Under the pieces are notes generated by a model, which was given only the letters and a program-made list of their open reading frames with translations, had not been told where the DNA came from and made no database searches. From assembly GCA_029242745.1 (NCBI GenBank), contig JAQWTI010000016.1:1-64000 (forward strand): DNA of 64,000 bases, written 5' to 3'. Source of the DNA: Acidimicrobiales bacterium (lineage in GTDB: Bacteria > Actinomycetota > Acidimicrobiia > Acidimicrobiales > MedAcidi-G1). Every line of letters starts with the position of its first letter. The stretch's first letter is position 1. Both the position numbers and the translations under genes were made by a program. Below, one piece after another: positions 7,653 through 16,391 of this stretch.

Positions 7653-8980
7653 GTGTCAACCACCTCTGTCCAGATTTTCACATCGTCTCTTGGCAGGAAC
7701 GCTGGTGTTACCCCGACAGCAGGAACGATCTGGGTCACAACACCCCCTCCTCCAGCTGGACCCATCCATAAGTACTGGCTTTCGAAGGACACAGCATTGG
7801 CTACCTCACGGTCTTGACATAGGGCAGCGATCCGGAGCCTGACCTCTGCGGGTTCATCTCGAGACAACTGGTGGTTGAAGAGTGCACTTACCCCGTGCAG
7901 GTCGTAACGGATCTCACTGATGCCTGAGTTGTAGGGCTCAAGGCGCTTGGCGACGACCTCGGCAGCAAGCTGAGCTCTGCTGACGCAGCCGGAGCCCCCG
8001 TAAGAGATCTCGGTGACAACCTTCCAGCCTTCATCGACTCCGACCAGAACCTTCAGGTCATCTGGCCGTGGCTGACCGGTAGCGCCGCCAATCCGAACCT
8101 GGTTGGGTCCTACTTCTTCTACCCAGACATTGCTGAAATTTGATGTGCTGTCCGGGGTGAGATAGGCGCAGGGGTCGTGTATTTCGTATGCAAGTTGGGT
8201 CTTGACTACACCAGTGTCTATCGCCCCTCCAGTCCCAGGAAGTTTGGTGATCAAAGATTCGTCATCACTGACGTGGGCTATTGGGAACCCCAGATGGGCG
8301 ATGTCGTCAAGAACCCGGTAAGGAGGATCAACGTAGTTTCCGCCTGTGCCATGAGTTCCACATTCGAGTAGGTGAGCTACAAGGGTGGCTGCAGCCATTT
8401 TTTCCCAGTCGTCAACTGCCCAACCAAGTTCATAGGCAATGGGACCAACGAATAGTGAGGGGTCAGCGATCCTCCCCCCGAGAATAAACTGGGTGCCCTG
8501 TTCCAAGAGTTCCACAATGGGTTCAGCGCCAATATAGGCATTTGCCGAGACCAACTTCTCGCCAAGATCAAGCACGCTGACGCCCATTTCGGGCAACTCA
8601 AGATTTTGATTTCTTACGTGATCGAGAACGTCATCTCCATAGATGGCTCCGATCCGAACACCGGAGACACCCGTTGTTCGTAGGCCCCGTAAGACGTCGT
8701 CCAATGCTGCTGACGGATTTGCGGCACCAAAGTTACCCACGATGTTCCCACCTGATGACAGGTAACTAGCGAATCGTTCCATGAGCTCAGGAATCCGTTG
8801 GTCCTGACCACAACTTTCATCATCTCGGCGTCGGATTTGCGCCAGCGCCATCGTCCGTTCCGCAAGGCAGTCAAATCCCATGTAACTAACTAGACCGCTG
8901 TCGGCAAGTTCTTGAGCCCAGTCAAGACGATCATCAGACCATGCTGAGCCACATCCAATGGAAATTCGCTTAGTCATCAT
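7649..8980 (-). CDS. Acyclic terpene utilisation AtuA family protein (DUF1446)
   Basis: Cytoplasmic protein of 443 aa matching the large N-terminal domain of AtuA. Recognisable parts are the opening ISIGCGSAWSDDR, LVSYMGFDCLAERTMAL, the GGNIVGNFGAANP loop, GRIADPSLFVGP and the GTGGNYVDPPYR segment. AtuA-type proteins occur with CoA-dependent degradation of citronellol, leucine-like acids and other branched substrates, but no reaction has been firmly assigned. Two tandem Met codons (8980 and 8977) can start it, with GAAG just upstream. The gene diverges from the amidohydrolase at 9167 over a 186 bp AT-rich gap. Context points to a degradation cluster of unknown substrate. Confidence 0.82.
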   Translation of the reverse strand: MMTKRISIGCGSAWSDDRLDWAQELADSGLVSYMGFDCLAERTMALAQIRRRDDESCGQDQRIPELMERFASYLSSGGNIVGNFGAANPSAALDDVLRGLRTTGVSGVRIGAIYGDDVLDHVRNQNLELPEMGVSVLDLGEKLVSANAYIGAEPIVELLEQGTQFILGGRIADPSLFVGPIAYELGWAVDDWEKMAAATLVAHLLECGTHGTGGNYVDPPYRVLDDIAHLGFPIAHVSDDESLITKLPGTGGAIDTGVVKTQLAYEIHDPCAYLTPDSTSNFSNVWVEEVGPNQVRIGGATGQPRPDDLKVLVGVDEGWKVVTEISYGGSGCVSRAQLAAEVVAKRLEPYNSGISEIRYDLHGVSALFNHQLSRDEPAEVRLRIAALCQDREVANAVSFESQYLWMGPAGGGGVVTQIVPAVGVTPAFLPRDDVKIWTEVVDT

Positions 8981-9166
8981 TCATCTTCTCACGATTCTGA
9001 AACTTAGCCTTACCTACTGTAGTTAACGAGGAAATACAAAACTCTAGAAAGACGTCCGTCCAATATAGTTTGCTGTACCACTAGAATCTATGGTAATAGA
9101 TAGAAATAAACCAGCTATTCGCAACAATCAACGCAACTACCGTCAATCTGTAACCAGGACTAAATA
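8981..9166. promoter_or_regulatory. AT-rich divergent intergenic region
   Basis: This gap separates leftward atuA from the rightward amidohydrolase operon and is clearly richer in A and T than the genes around it. It must hold promoters for both directions. A TAGAAT hexamer at 9082-9087 resembles a -10 box, but no matching -35 is seen at the usual distance, so no precise site is called. Confidence 0.35.
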
Positions 9167-10429
9167 ATGATCAGCAAAACGGGCCCACTTGACCAATTCA
9201 AGATCATTGACTGCGATGCACACTTCACTGAACCACCAGAATTGTGGACGGCACGAGCGCCAGCCACGATGTTGGACAAGGTTCCAGTCCAACGCACCGT
9301 AGATGGAAGAACTGCTTGGTATCTCAACGAAGAGGTTTGGTCAACCACAGGTGGGAACACTATTCAAAACGGTCAAAACAAGATCTTGGGGACACACGTA
9401 GTTCAACCTTTTGAAGATGTTGATAGCAGTTCTTACTCAGTTAAAGATCGACTTAATCTCTGCGATCAAATGGATATCTACGCTCAAATTTTATATCCAA
9501 ATGGTATCGGCTTTGCTTCTAATCATATTTTCTCAATTGAGAATCTTTCCCAGCGAAAAATGATTCTAGAAATCTATAATGACTTCTTCGTAGATGTGCA
9601 AGAAGAAGGAAACAACCGGCTATACCCCCAGGCAATGCTGCCGATCTGGGATATGGAATTTACCGTCACCGAGATGACCCGGCTCATTGACAAGGGAATT
9701 CGCGGTTTTACCCTTTCCGACAAACCAGAAATGATCGGTCTTCCTGAACTCTGGGAGCCCTATTACGAACCGATGTGGGACATCTTCAATGAGTCTGGAG
9801 CTGTAGCAAACTTCCATATTGGAGCTGGCATGAGTCGTGCGGAGATGGAAGATATCCGGGGATCACGCGACAGGCAGGCCAAAGTTGGTGGTGAAGCAGG
9901 AGCCAGTGACGGTTCTCTCCGTCCAATCCCAACTAAAGCCCCAACTTACTGGAGTCAGTTTGGGCACCAAAGACGTCTGGCAATTCATGCAACCCAGATG
10001 TATATGAGCAACGTTCGGATCATCACCAACCTCTGCATGAGTAATCTTTTCGACCGTTACCCAAAGCTCAACATCGTGTCTGCAGAGAGCGGAATAGGTT
10101 GGATCCCCTTCATTCTTGAAGCACTGGAATATCAATTTGACGAAATGATTACTGAGTCCGATGAGCTTTTGTCAACACAGCGCAGACCAACAGAATATTT
10201 TCGGGATCATCTCTATGTGATGTTCTGGTTTGAGCAGTCAGCCCCAGCCAAATTGATCCCCGAAGTAGGGATCAACAACGTCCTAGTTGAAACTGATGTT
10301 CCCCACCCGACATGCCTCTTCCCATCTACCCGGGAGCACTTTGAGAGAGTCTTGGCAGATGTTGACCCAGCGGTTCAACGCCGGGTGCTGCAAGACAACG
10401 CTGCAGAACTCTACGACATAGCTATCTAG
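9167..10429 (+). CDS. Amidohydrolase family protein (TIM-barrel, ACMSD-like)
   Basis: Metal-dependent hydrolase or decarboxylase of the amidohydrolase-2 family, 420 aa. The N-terminal IDCDAHFTEPPELW motif, NFHIGAGMS in the middle, SAESGIGWIP and the late ETDVPHPTCLFP supply the metal and substrate residues typical of the group. Members act as decarboxylases or ring hydrolases on aromatic and cyclic acids, so the exact reaction is open. It is first in a tight rightward series with an LLM oxidoreductase 20 bp downstream, then aldehyde dehydrogenase and SDR. The base composition of the first 700 bases is more AT-rich than its neighbours. Confidence 0.82.
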   Translation: MISKTGPLDQFKIIDCDAHFTEPPELWTARAPATMLDKVPVQRTVDGRTAWYLNEEVWSTTGGNTIQNGQNKILGTHVVQPFEDVDSSSYSVKDRLNLCDQMDIYAQILYPNGIGFASNHIFSIENLSQRKMILEIYNDFFVDVQEEGNNRLYPQAMLPIWDMEFTVTEMTRLIDKGIRGFTLSDKPEMIGLPELWEPYYEPMWDIFNESGAVANFHIGAGMSRAEMEDIRGSRDRQAKVGGEAGASDGSLRPIPTKAPTYWSQFGHQRRLAIHATQMYMSNVRIITNLCMSNLFDRYPKLNIVSAESGIGWIPFILEALEYQFDEMITESDELLSTQRRPTEYFRDHLYVMFWFEQSAPAKLIPEVGINNVLVETDVPHPTCLFPSTREHFERVLADVDPAVQRRVLQDNAAELYDIAI

Positions 10430-10449
10430 TTTTAAGGAAGACTCAGCCC

Positions 10450-11532
10450 ATGAAATTTGGAATGCTCATCAGTGACACACCGCGTGACGTTGATCCAATT
10501 GATCAGCTGGACGGATTGCTCCGCCAGATTGAGGTAGGCCAGCAAAATGGCCTTAGTTACTTCGATATTGGCCAACATTTCCTGTACGGCGAACTTCGTT
10601 GGCTTCAACCGATACCGGTACTCGCACGACTGGCTGCAGAGATCGACGACCACGTACGGCTTGGCGCGACCATTCTCTTAGCGCCTTTATACAACCCAAT
10701 TATTCTGGCTGAAGAAATAGCCACTCTGGACATCATCACTCGTGGAAAACTTGACGTTGGCCTTGGTCTTGGCTACCGGAAAGATGAGTTTGACCTATTG
10801 AACGTGCCGTTCAAGCAACGGGTAAGTCGGTTCGACGAGTGTCTCGAAATCATGAAGTTGTGCTGGGCAATGGACGACTTCGACTACCACGGCCGACACT
10901 GGCAGATCGAAGGAGCAACCCCGCACATCCAGTGCGTTCAGCAACCACATCCCCCAATTTGGATGGGTGCCCACTCGCGTGCCGGGGCTCGACGCGCAGG
11001 ACGTGTCGGCGATTGTTTCACCATTCCACCGGAGTACGACATCCACGAGATGCGGGTCCGCCTAGGGATCATGGCGGTCGGATTCGAAGAACGTGGAAAG
11101 ACCATGGGGCATCAACCCCTTCGCCGCAACACGTTTGTCGCTCCAACAACTGAGGAGGCGATTGCCCAATTCGTCAAGGTCAGTCGCGACCGTTACCTCG
11201 CCTATGCCCAAAAAGAACTCGACCGATACGACGAAGAAGAGTTGATGCGGAACTTCTACGAGACGGTTAAAAATTCAGTCGCAGTTGGCACTGCACAAGA
11301 AGTCATCGATCATTTCACCCACATAGCCAGGGAACTCCCAGTAGACCCAATCGTGCTCAGACCCGAGTGGCCCGGTATGTCAATCGATGAAGTCTTGGCG
11401 AACATGGAACTGATGGGCCGTGAGGTAATACCAGCGTTAGCTGATGTGGCGCCAATGCCCATAGAGGACATCCCGTCTTCCCTTGCACCAGTGGCTGCTG
11501 AAGTCGCCCGTGAGGTCGAGCTTCTAGGTTAG
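10450..11532 (+). CDS. LLM class flavin-dependent oxidoreductase
   Basis: Luciferase-like monooxygenase of 360 aa with a TIM-barrel fold, using FMN or F420. Marks of the family are the start MKFGMLISD, the region RLGATILLAPLYNPIILAEE split around LGATILLAPL and the segment GLGLGYRKDEFD, followed by HPPIWMGAHS and the C-terminal substrate cap. Family members oxidise alkanesulfonates, ketones, pyrimidines or chelators; actinobacterial ones often use F420. Spacing of 20 bp to the amidohydrolase and 43 bp to the aldehyde dehydrogenase indicates one operon. The second LLM protein at 16369 has a similar layout, so the two may act in successive steps or on related substrates. Confidence 0.88.
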   Translation: MKFGMLISDTPRDVDPIDQLDGLLRQIEVGQQNGLSYFDIGQHFLYGELRWLQPIPVLARLAAEIDDHVRLGATILLAPLYNPIILAEEIATLDIITRGKLDVGLGLGYRKDEFDLLNVPFKQRVSRFDECLEIMKLCWAMDDFDYHGRHWQIEGATPHIQCVQQPHPPIWMGAHSRAGARRAGRVGDCFTIPPEYDIHEMRVRLGIMAVGFEERGKTMGHQPLRRNTFVAPTTEEAIAQFVKVSRDRYLAYAQKELDRYDEEELMRNFYETVKNSVAVGTAQEVIDHFTHIARELPVDPIVLRPEWPGMSIDEVLANMELMGREVIPALADVAPMPIEDIPSSLAPVAAEVAREVELLG

Positions 11533-11575
11533 TGCAGAAAAATAAACGATTTAGAGAACCTGCGGGAGCAAAGCA

Positions 11576-13054
11576 ATGACAACTAACGACCCATATGAGC
11601 ACATACGGAACTGGATACCCGAGACTCGCAATCTTCTGATCGGGGGACGTGAGGTCACTCCTGAAGGTGCTACTTGGGAAGTTGTTAATCCCGCCACTGA
11701 AGCCATAATCGCAGAAGTGGGTGGGGCATCAACCCATCAGGTCGATGCTGCCGTTCAAGCAGCAAGAGCGGCCTTTGGCCCCTGGTCCCGACTCTCAGGT
11801 GAAGAGAGGAGCCGGCACCTCCACCGGCTTGCCGACACCCTCGAGGAGGCGCAAGACCGGCTCCTTCCTTCGATTGTTAACGAGGTCGGCACTCCGGTCT
11901 CGCTGGCCTCCTATCTACAAGTCAAGATGGCGGTCGAGGAACATCTCCGTTTTGCAGCTGAAGCAGCAAAGGTAGACCGCACTGTCCACCTAGGTGAGTA
12001 TCACTTACCCCATCCCACGATGAGCGACGTGGTCTATGAACCAGCCGGCGTGGTGGCGATCATCACGGGTTACAACTACCCACTCAACCTAGCGATCTTC
12101 AACTTTGGTGGAGCCCTGGCAGCTGGCTGCACAGCGGTAATCCTTCCATCGCCGCGTACCCCGATCACCACGTTATTGCTCGGAGAACTCATTCGAGAGT
12201 CCGGCCTACCAGAGGGCGTTTTGAACGTCGTAGTTGGCGAGATGGAAGTCGGCAAACACCTCTCATCACACCCTGGCGTTGATCGGGTGTCATTTACTGG
12301 GTCCGACACTGTCGGTGAGAAAATAATGGAACAGGCGGCCAGAAACTTGGCTGGCATCACCCTCGAGTTGGGTGGCAAATCGCCAAGCATCGTCATGCCA
12401 AGCGCAGATGTGCAGAGCATCGCAATGGAAATGCACCTTCGGTGGGCCCGAAACGGTGGGCAGGGTTGTGCAGCCCTTGCCAGACTTTTGGTGCACGAGA
12501 GCCGGTATGACGAGTTCCTAGACGCTGGAGCTGGAGCCTTCGATCAGATGGTGGTGGGGGATCCATGGGACCCAGCAACCAACGTGGGCCCCATGATCCG
12601 ACCAGATCACCGTGCACAAGTCGAAGGTTTCGTTACAGAGGCACTGGATTCAGGGGGGGTGAAACTTCTCGAAGTCAACAAACCACTCCCCAGTAAGGGA
12701 TACTTCGTCAACCCGGTCTTACTTGGAAATCTGCCACACACCGCGCGCGCTGTCCAAGAGGAAATCTTTGGGCCAGTAGCTGTAATCCTGCCCTTTTCAA
12801 CAACAGAAGAGGCCCTCGAAATGGCTAATGACACCGTGTTCGGGTTGGCCGCGAATGTGTGGAGTGAAGATGCCAATGAGGCTCGGCACATGGCTGAGCA
12901 AATTCGTGCCGGCACCGTGTGGATCAATGGCGGGGGTGGGATGCGAGGTGATGCACCCTTTGGTGGCTACGGCCGTTCGGGGATCGGCCGACAGCTCGGT
13001 GAGTGGGGTGTTCGCGAGTACCAGGAAGTGAAACACATCCAGTGGAGGATCTAG
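11576..13054 (+). CDS. Aldehyde dehydrogenase family protein
   Basis: NAD(P)-dependent aldehyde dehydrogenase of 492 aa. Catalytic Cys298 lies in GGQGCAA, the general base Glu264 in LELGGKSP and the transition-state Asn167 in TGYNYPL. EEIFGPV and the C-terminal GGYGRSGIGR are also in place. One departure is seen: the usual VVLKPSE strand reads VILPSPRTP, so the Lys that contacts the cofactor ribose is Leu190. The enzyme would oxidise an aldehyde produced by the upstream oxygenase to an acid, which the CoA-transferase pair could then activate. A start codon ATG follows GCGGGAGCAAAGC. Substrate unknown. Confidence 0.92.
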   Translation: MTTNDPYEHIRNWIPETRNLLIGGREVTPEGATWEVVNPATEAIIAEVGGASTHQVDAAVQAARAAFGPWSRLSGEERSRHLHRLADTLEEAQDRLLPSIVNEVGTPVSLASYLQVKMAVEEHLRFAAEAAKVDRTVHLGEYHLPHPTMSDVVYEPAGVVAIITGYNYPLNLAIFNFGGALAAGCTAVILPSPRTPITTLLLGELIRESGLPEGVLNVVVGEMEVGKHLSSHPGVDRVSFTGSDTVGEKIMEQAARNLAGITLELGGKSPSIVMPSADVQSIAMEMHLRWARNGGQGCAALARLLVHESRYDEFLDAGAGAFDQMVVGDPWDPATNVGPMIRPDHRAQVEGFVTEALDSGGVKLLEVNKPLPSKGYFVNPVLLGNLPHTARAVQEEIFGPVAVILPFSTTEEALEMANDTVFGLAANVWSEDANEARHMAEQIRAGTVWINGGGGMRGDAPFGGYGRSGIGRQLGEWGVREYQEVKHIQWRI

Positions 13055-13111
13055 CCAGCTGAGGTACTAACGGAGTTTGTAAATTTCTGGTCTACAGAGG
13101 AGTAGTCGCAA

Positions 13112-13891
13112 ATGATTGAGGGACGATTTGAAGGAAGAATTGCCGCCGTGATAGGCGGAGGTTCTGGTATGGGTGCGGCGATTTGTCGCAGATTTGCCTC
13201 TGAAGGCGCTCACGTATACGTAGTTGATCTAGACGAAACTTCTGCTTCTAAGATCGGAGGCCAGATCCAAGAATCCGGAGGCAAGGCGACAGCTAGATGC
13301 TTTGATGCAACCAACGTCGAGGAACTTAAGTCGCTGTACCAGGAAATTGATCGTGACCACGGTGTGCTCCATGCCTTGCATCACCAGGTGGGAATGCCAG
13401 GTCCTGCCGGTCTAGATGTCAGTGAGAGTGATTGGGAAACGACGGTTGCTGTAAACATGAAAAGTCCTTTTTATGCTGCAAATCTTGCATTTGAACTTCT
13501 TAAGAAGGCTGAAAAGAAGGGCTCTATAACACTTACAGCCTCGACCTCGGCTCTGGTCGGGTCACCCTTCAGCCCCATCTATTCACTCACCAAAGGTGCG
13601 CTCACGGCCTATGTACGTGCCCTTGCGCTGGTCGGTGCACCTGATGGCGTCCGGGTCAACGTTATTTGCCCAGGTTCGGTCGATACCCCGATGTTGCCGA
13701 CCTTCTTTGGTCGCGAAGCCGGTGCAGACATCGAAGACCTCAAATCTAGTTTCATTGCTGATTTCGTCCCGCTCGGACGCCCAGCGCAACCCGAAGAGAT
13801 CGCAGGTGTTGTCGCCTTTCTCGCCAGTGACGATGCGTCATACGTCACCGGCACGACTATTCCGGTTGATGGAGGAATAGTCGCGAAATAA
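13112..13891 (+). CDS. SDR family oxidoreductase
   Basis: Classical SDR of 259 aa. The cofactor loop is GGGSGMG after AVI, with Asp in VVDLDE suggesting NAD. The catalytic Ser is in TASTSALVG, Tyr/Lys in YSLTKG and the C-terminal DGGI is normal. The structural NNAG motif is replaced by HHQVG (ALHHQVGMPGP), which is unusual. It starts 57 bp after the aldehyde dehydrogenase with GGAG before the ATG. Next to a CoA-transferase pair it could serve as a beta-hydroxyacyl-CoA dehydrogenase, but that is inferred from position only. Confidence 0.86.
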   Translation: MIEGRFEGRIAAVIGGGSGMGAAICRRFASEGAHVYVVDLDETSASKIGGQIQESGGKATARCFDATNVEELKSLYQEIDRDHGVLHALHHQVGMPGPAGLDVSESDWETTVAVNMKSPFYAANLAFELLKKAEKKGSITLTASTSALVGSPFSPIYSLTKGALTAYVRALALVGAPDGVRVNVICPGSVDTPMLPTFFGREAGADIEDLKSSFIADFVPLGRPAQPEEIAGVVAFLASDDASYVTGTTIPVDGGIVAK

Positions 13892-13977
13892 CGACTTAGA
13901 TTCCACACAGTTGGCTTGCCTGGAAGTGTGGTCTGTTCTGAATTTATCTGGATTAAGCAAACACAAAAGAAGAGCAT

Positions 13978-15168
13978 ATGAGCACTGGTGAACCTCTCCG
14001 AATAGTCGACTTTTCAACACATTTATCAGGCCCACTTGCCTCCCATCTCCTGGCAGAGCTGGGCGCCGACGTAATCAAGGTGGAACACCCGATCCAAGGC
14101 GATGGCAACCGAGGGAACGAGCCCAAATTCCATGGTGTAAGCGACCTCCATGTGGCTTTGAACTCTGGAACTCGCAGCATCTCAATTAGTACGCGCTCCG
14201 AGCACTGGGCAGAAGTGACCGGAGCCCTAACTGGTTGGTCTGATGCTGTGATTGTGGGCTCACGACCTTCAGATGCCGCTCGGAGAGGCCTCGACTACGC
14301 ATCTCTTCTCAAGTCGAACAGCAAATTGGTCTACTGCCTGGTTTCTGGATTTGGCCTCACCGGACCATGGGCCGACTTTAAAGCCCATGGCCAGACAATG
14401 GATGCGCTAGCCGGCAGAGTCGATATCGAGTGGGTGGACGGACAACCAAAAACCAAAAAGGGTTGGCGATCTGCCGGAGCACCACTAGCCGGAGTGTTTG
14501 GAGCAATGGGCGTCCTAGCGGGAGTGACTCGACGTGACCGCGGAGGTGGACCCCAATTCGTGCACGCGTCGATCTGGGATTCAGCAATGTGGTGGAACTG
14601 GCGAGACGTCAACAGTCTCGCCAACACCCAAGAGCCTTGGCATGAATACCAATCCCTGGGTTCGCGCTACGCGATGTACTCAACCTCTGACGAGCGAGCA
14701 CTTCTCCTCTGCCCACTCGAACGTGTCTTCTGGCAAAAATTTTGCGATCTAGCAAGCCTTTCCGATGAATACAGGGAACGCGGCAACTGGGAACACAGCA
14801 TGGACTTCGGCTACGACGACGAAGCCCCTGTAATAGCTGCTGCGGTGGCTGCCCGAAGCCTCAATGAGTGGGTCACCGAACTGACGAAAGCTGAAATTCC
14901 ATTTGCCCCCATTCTGACGCTCGAAGAGGCAATGAATAGTGAGCATGCTGAAGCAACCGGGCTTCTTCGTGGAACCATGCTCCCAGAGGGTCGAGCAAGA
15001 ATCTCGTCCTCCCCTGTTGGCATCTACCAGGACCAGGAAGATGCCGAATCTCCAGCGGTTGAAGATCTGTCTTCCCCACCGGACCTTGGGGCCCACAACA
15101 AAGAAATCCTTGGCCTCTTAGGCCTTAACGGCCTCCAGGGAGTTGACTTGTCAGGAGGGTTGAAATGA
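13978..15168 (+). CDS. Class III CoA-transferase family protein lacking catalytic Asp
   Basis: CaiB/BaiF/Frc-family protein of 396 aa, with the family opening IVDFSTHLSGPLASHLLAELGADVIKVE (seen in pieces IVDFSTHLSGP and LGADVIKVEHP) and SGFGLTGPWADF. The position of the covalent-intermediate Asp (Asp169 of Frc and CaiB) falls in APLAGVFG, giving Gly172 in place of Asp. The chain alone should therefore not form the acyl anhydride. Its stop overlaps the next gene's start by 4 bases (ATGA), and that protein has the Asp. Heteromeric class III transferases such as benzylsuccinate CoA-transferase have two different subunits, so this is probably the non-catalytic partner. Confidence 0.88.
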   Translation: MSTGEPLRIVDFSTHLSGPLASHLLAELGADVIKVEHPIQGDGNRGNEPKFHGVSDLHVALNSGTRSISISTRSEHWAEVTGALTGWSDAVIVGSRPSDAARRGLDYASLLKSNSKLVYCLVSGFGLTGPWADFKAHGQTMDALAGRVDIEWVDGQPKTKKGWRSAGAPLAGVFGAMGVLAGVTRRDRGGGPQFVHASIWDSAMWWNWRDVNSLANTQEPWHEYQSLGSRYAMYSTSDERALLLCPLERVFWQKFCDLASLSDEYRERGNWEHSMDFGYDDEAPVIAAAVAARSLNEWVTELTKAEIPFAPILTLEEAMNSEHAEATGLLRGTMLPEGRARISSSPVGIYQDQEDAESPAVEDLSSPPDLGAHNKEILGLLGLNGLQGVDLSGGLK

Positions 15169-16391
15169 CAAAGCCCCTTGAAGGCATCAAGGTGGTCGAC
15201 TTCACCCGCCACATGGCCGGACCGTACGGCACAATGTTCCTTTCAGATTACGGAGCCGACGTGATCAAGGTGGAGTCGCTACCCGATGGAGACGGCAGCA
15301 GGAATATTGGCACCGCCTTCGTGGGTGATCAGAGTGCCTTGTTCTTGATCTGGAACAGAGGTAAACGAAGCATCGCCCTCAACCTCCGCGAGGCCGAAGG
15401 ACTCGAAGCGGTCCACCGGTTAATTAGCGACGCCGACGTGGTCTTCACAAGTTATCGACCGGGGGTAGCAGACACCATCGGTGTCGGTTACGAGACTCTT
15501 AATCAAATCAACCCCAAATTGGTTTATGTAGCCGTTTCCGCATTCGGTGACCAGGGGCCACTAGCCCCGTTCCCAGGCACTGACCCAGTCGTTCAGGCAA
15601 TGTCTGGAGTCATGTCCGTAACAGGTGAACCAACTGGTGGCCCAAACCTTGTCGGTGTACCGATAGCTGACTTCACAGGGGCCATGATCGGCGCCCAAGC
15701 AGCCATGCTGGGACTCTTTGCAAGAGAAAAGACCGGTAGAGGGCAGTTCATTGATGTGTCAATGCTCTACGGGCTTCTCTCTGCTCTAACCACGAGGCTG
15801 GCCACCCAATGGGTCGACGGCCAAGAACCCGGCCGTCACGGCAGTGCACACAGCGTCGTAGTGCCATACGAGGCGTTTAAGACATCTGATGGCTACGTGG
15901 TGGCAGGGGTTTGGGGAGGTGCCGACGGTTGGGAAAAATTCTGCAAAGCATTGGGTAAACCGGATCTAGCCAACGACGACCGTTACAAAACGAACCAGCA
16001 GCGTGTCGAAGGTCGTCAAGAATTGACCGAATACCTAAGCAAAATCTTCCTTACGAAAACTTCTACTGAATGGGAGGAATCTTTTAACACCCACAAGGCT
16101 CTCTTTGGTTCAGTCCTGACCTTCTCTCAGGTCCTTAACCACCCACAGATCCAGCAAGCAGGCTTAGTCCAATCAGTCGAGCACCCGACCCTTGGAGAGA
16201 TCCCACAACTCGGGCCAGTTATTTTCCTTCATGACACGCCCGGTGAGATTGCCGGCCCACCGCCACTTTTGGGTGAACACACTGTGGAAGTACTGAAGGA
16301 ATCTGGCTACAACGAAGAAGTTATTTCAGAAATGCTCTCTTCTGGGATTGCAGGAACACCAGAAACACTTAGCCCAAAAAATGTGGAATAA
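15165..16391 (+). CDS. Class III CoA-transferase, catalytic subunit
   Basis: CaiB/BaiF/Frc-family enzyme of 408 aa moving CoA between carboxylic acids. The predicted catalytic Asp is residue 169 in VPIADFTG, exactly the number known for Frc and CaiB. Other family blocks are VVDFTRHMAGPYGTM, YGADVIKVES, NRGKRSIALNL and SAFGDQGPLAPFPG. It begins inside the last codon of the Asp-less paralogue, with GGAGG 7 bases upstream, so the two are made in equal amounts. Its last 23 bases overlap the end of the convergent LLM gene. Acceptor and donor acids cannot be told. Confidence 0.92.
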   Translation: MTKPLEGIKVVDFTRHMAGPYGTMFLSDYGADVIKVESLPDGDGSRNIGTAFVGDQSALFLIWNRGKRSIALNLREAEGLEAVHRLISDADVVFTSYRPGVADTIGVGYETLNQINPKLVYVAVSAFGDQGPLAPFPGTDPVVQAMSGVMSVTGEPTGGPNLVGVPIADFTGAMIGAQAAMLGLFAREKTGRGQFIDVSMLYGLLSALTTRLATQWVDGQEPGRHGSAHSVVVPYEAFKTSDGYVVAGVWGGADGWEKFCKALGKPDLANDDRYKTNQQRVEGRQELTEYLSKIFLTKTSTEWEESFNTHKALFGSVLTFSQVLNHPQIQQAGLVQSVEHPTLGEIPQLGPVIFLHDTPGEIAGPPPLLGEHTVEVLKESGYNEEVISEMLSSGIAGTPETLSPKNVE

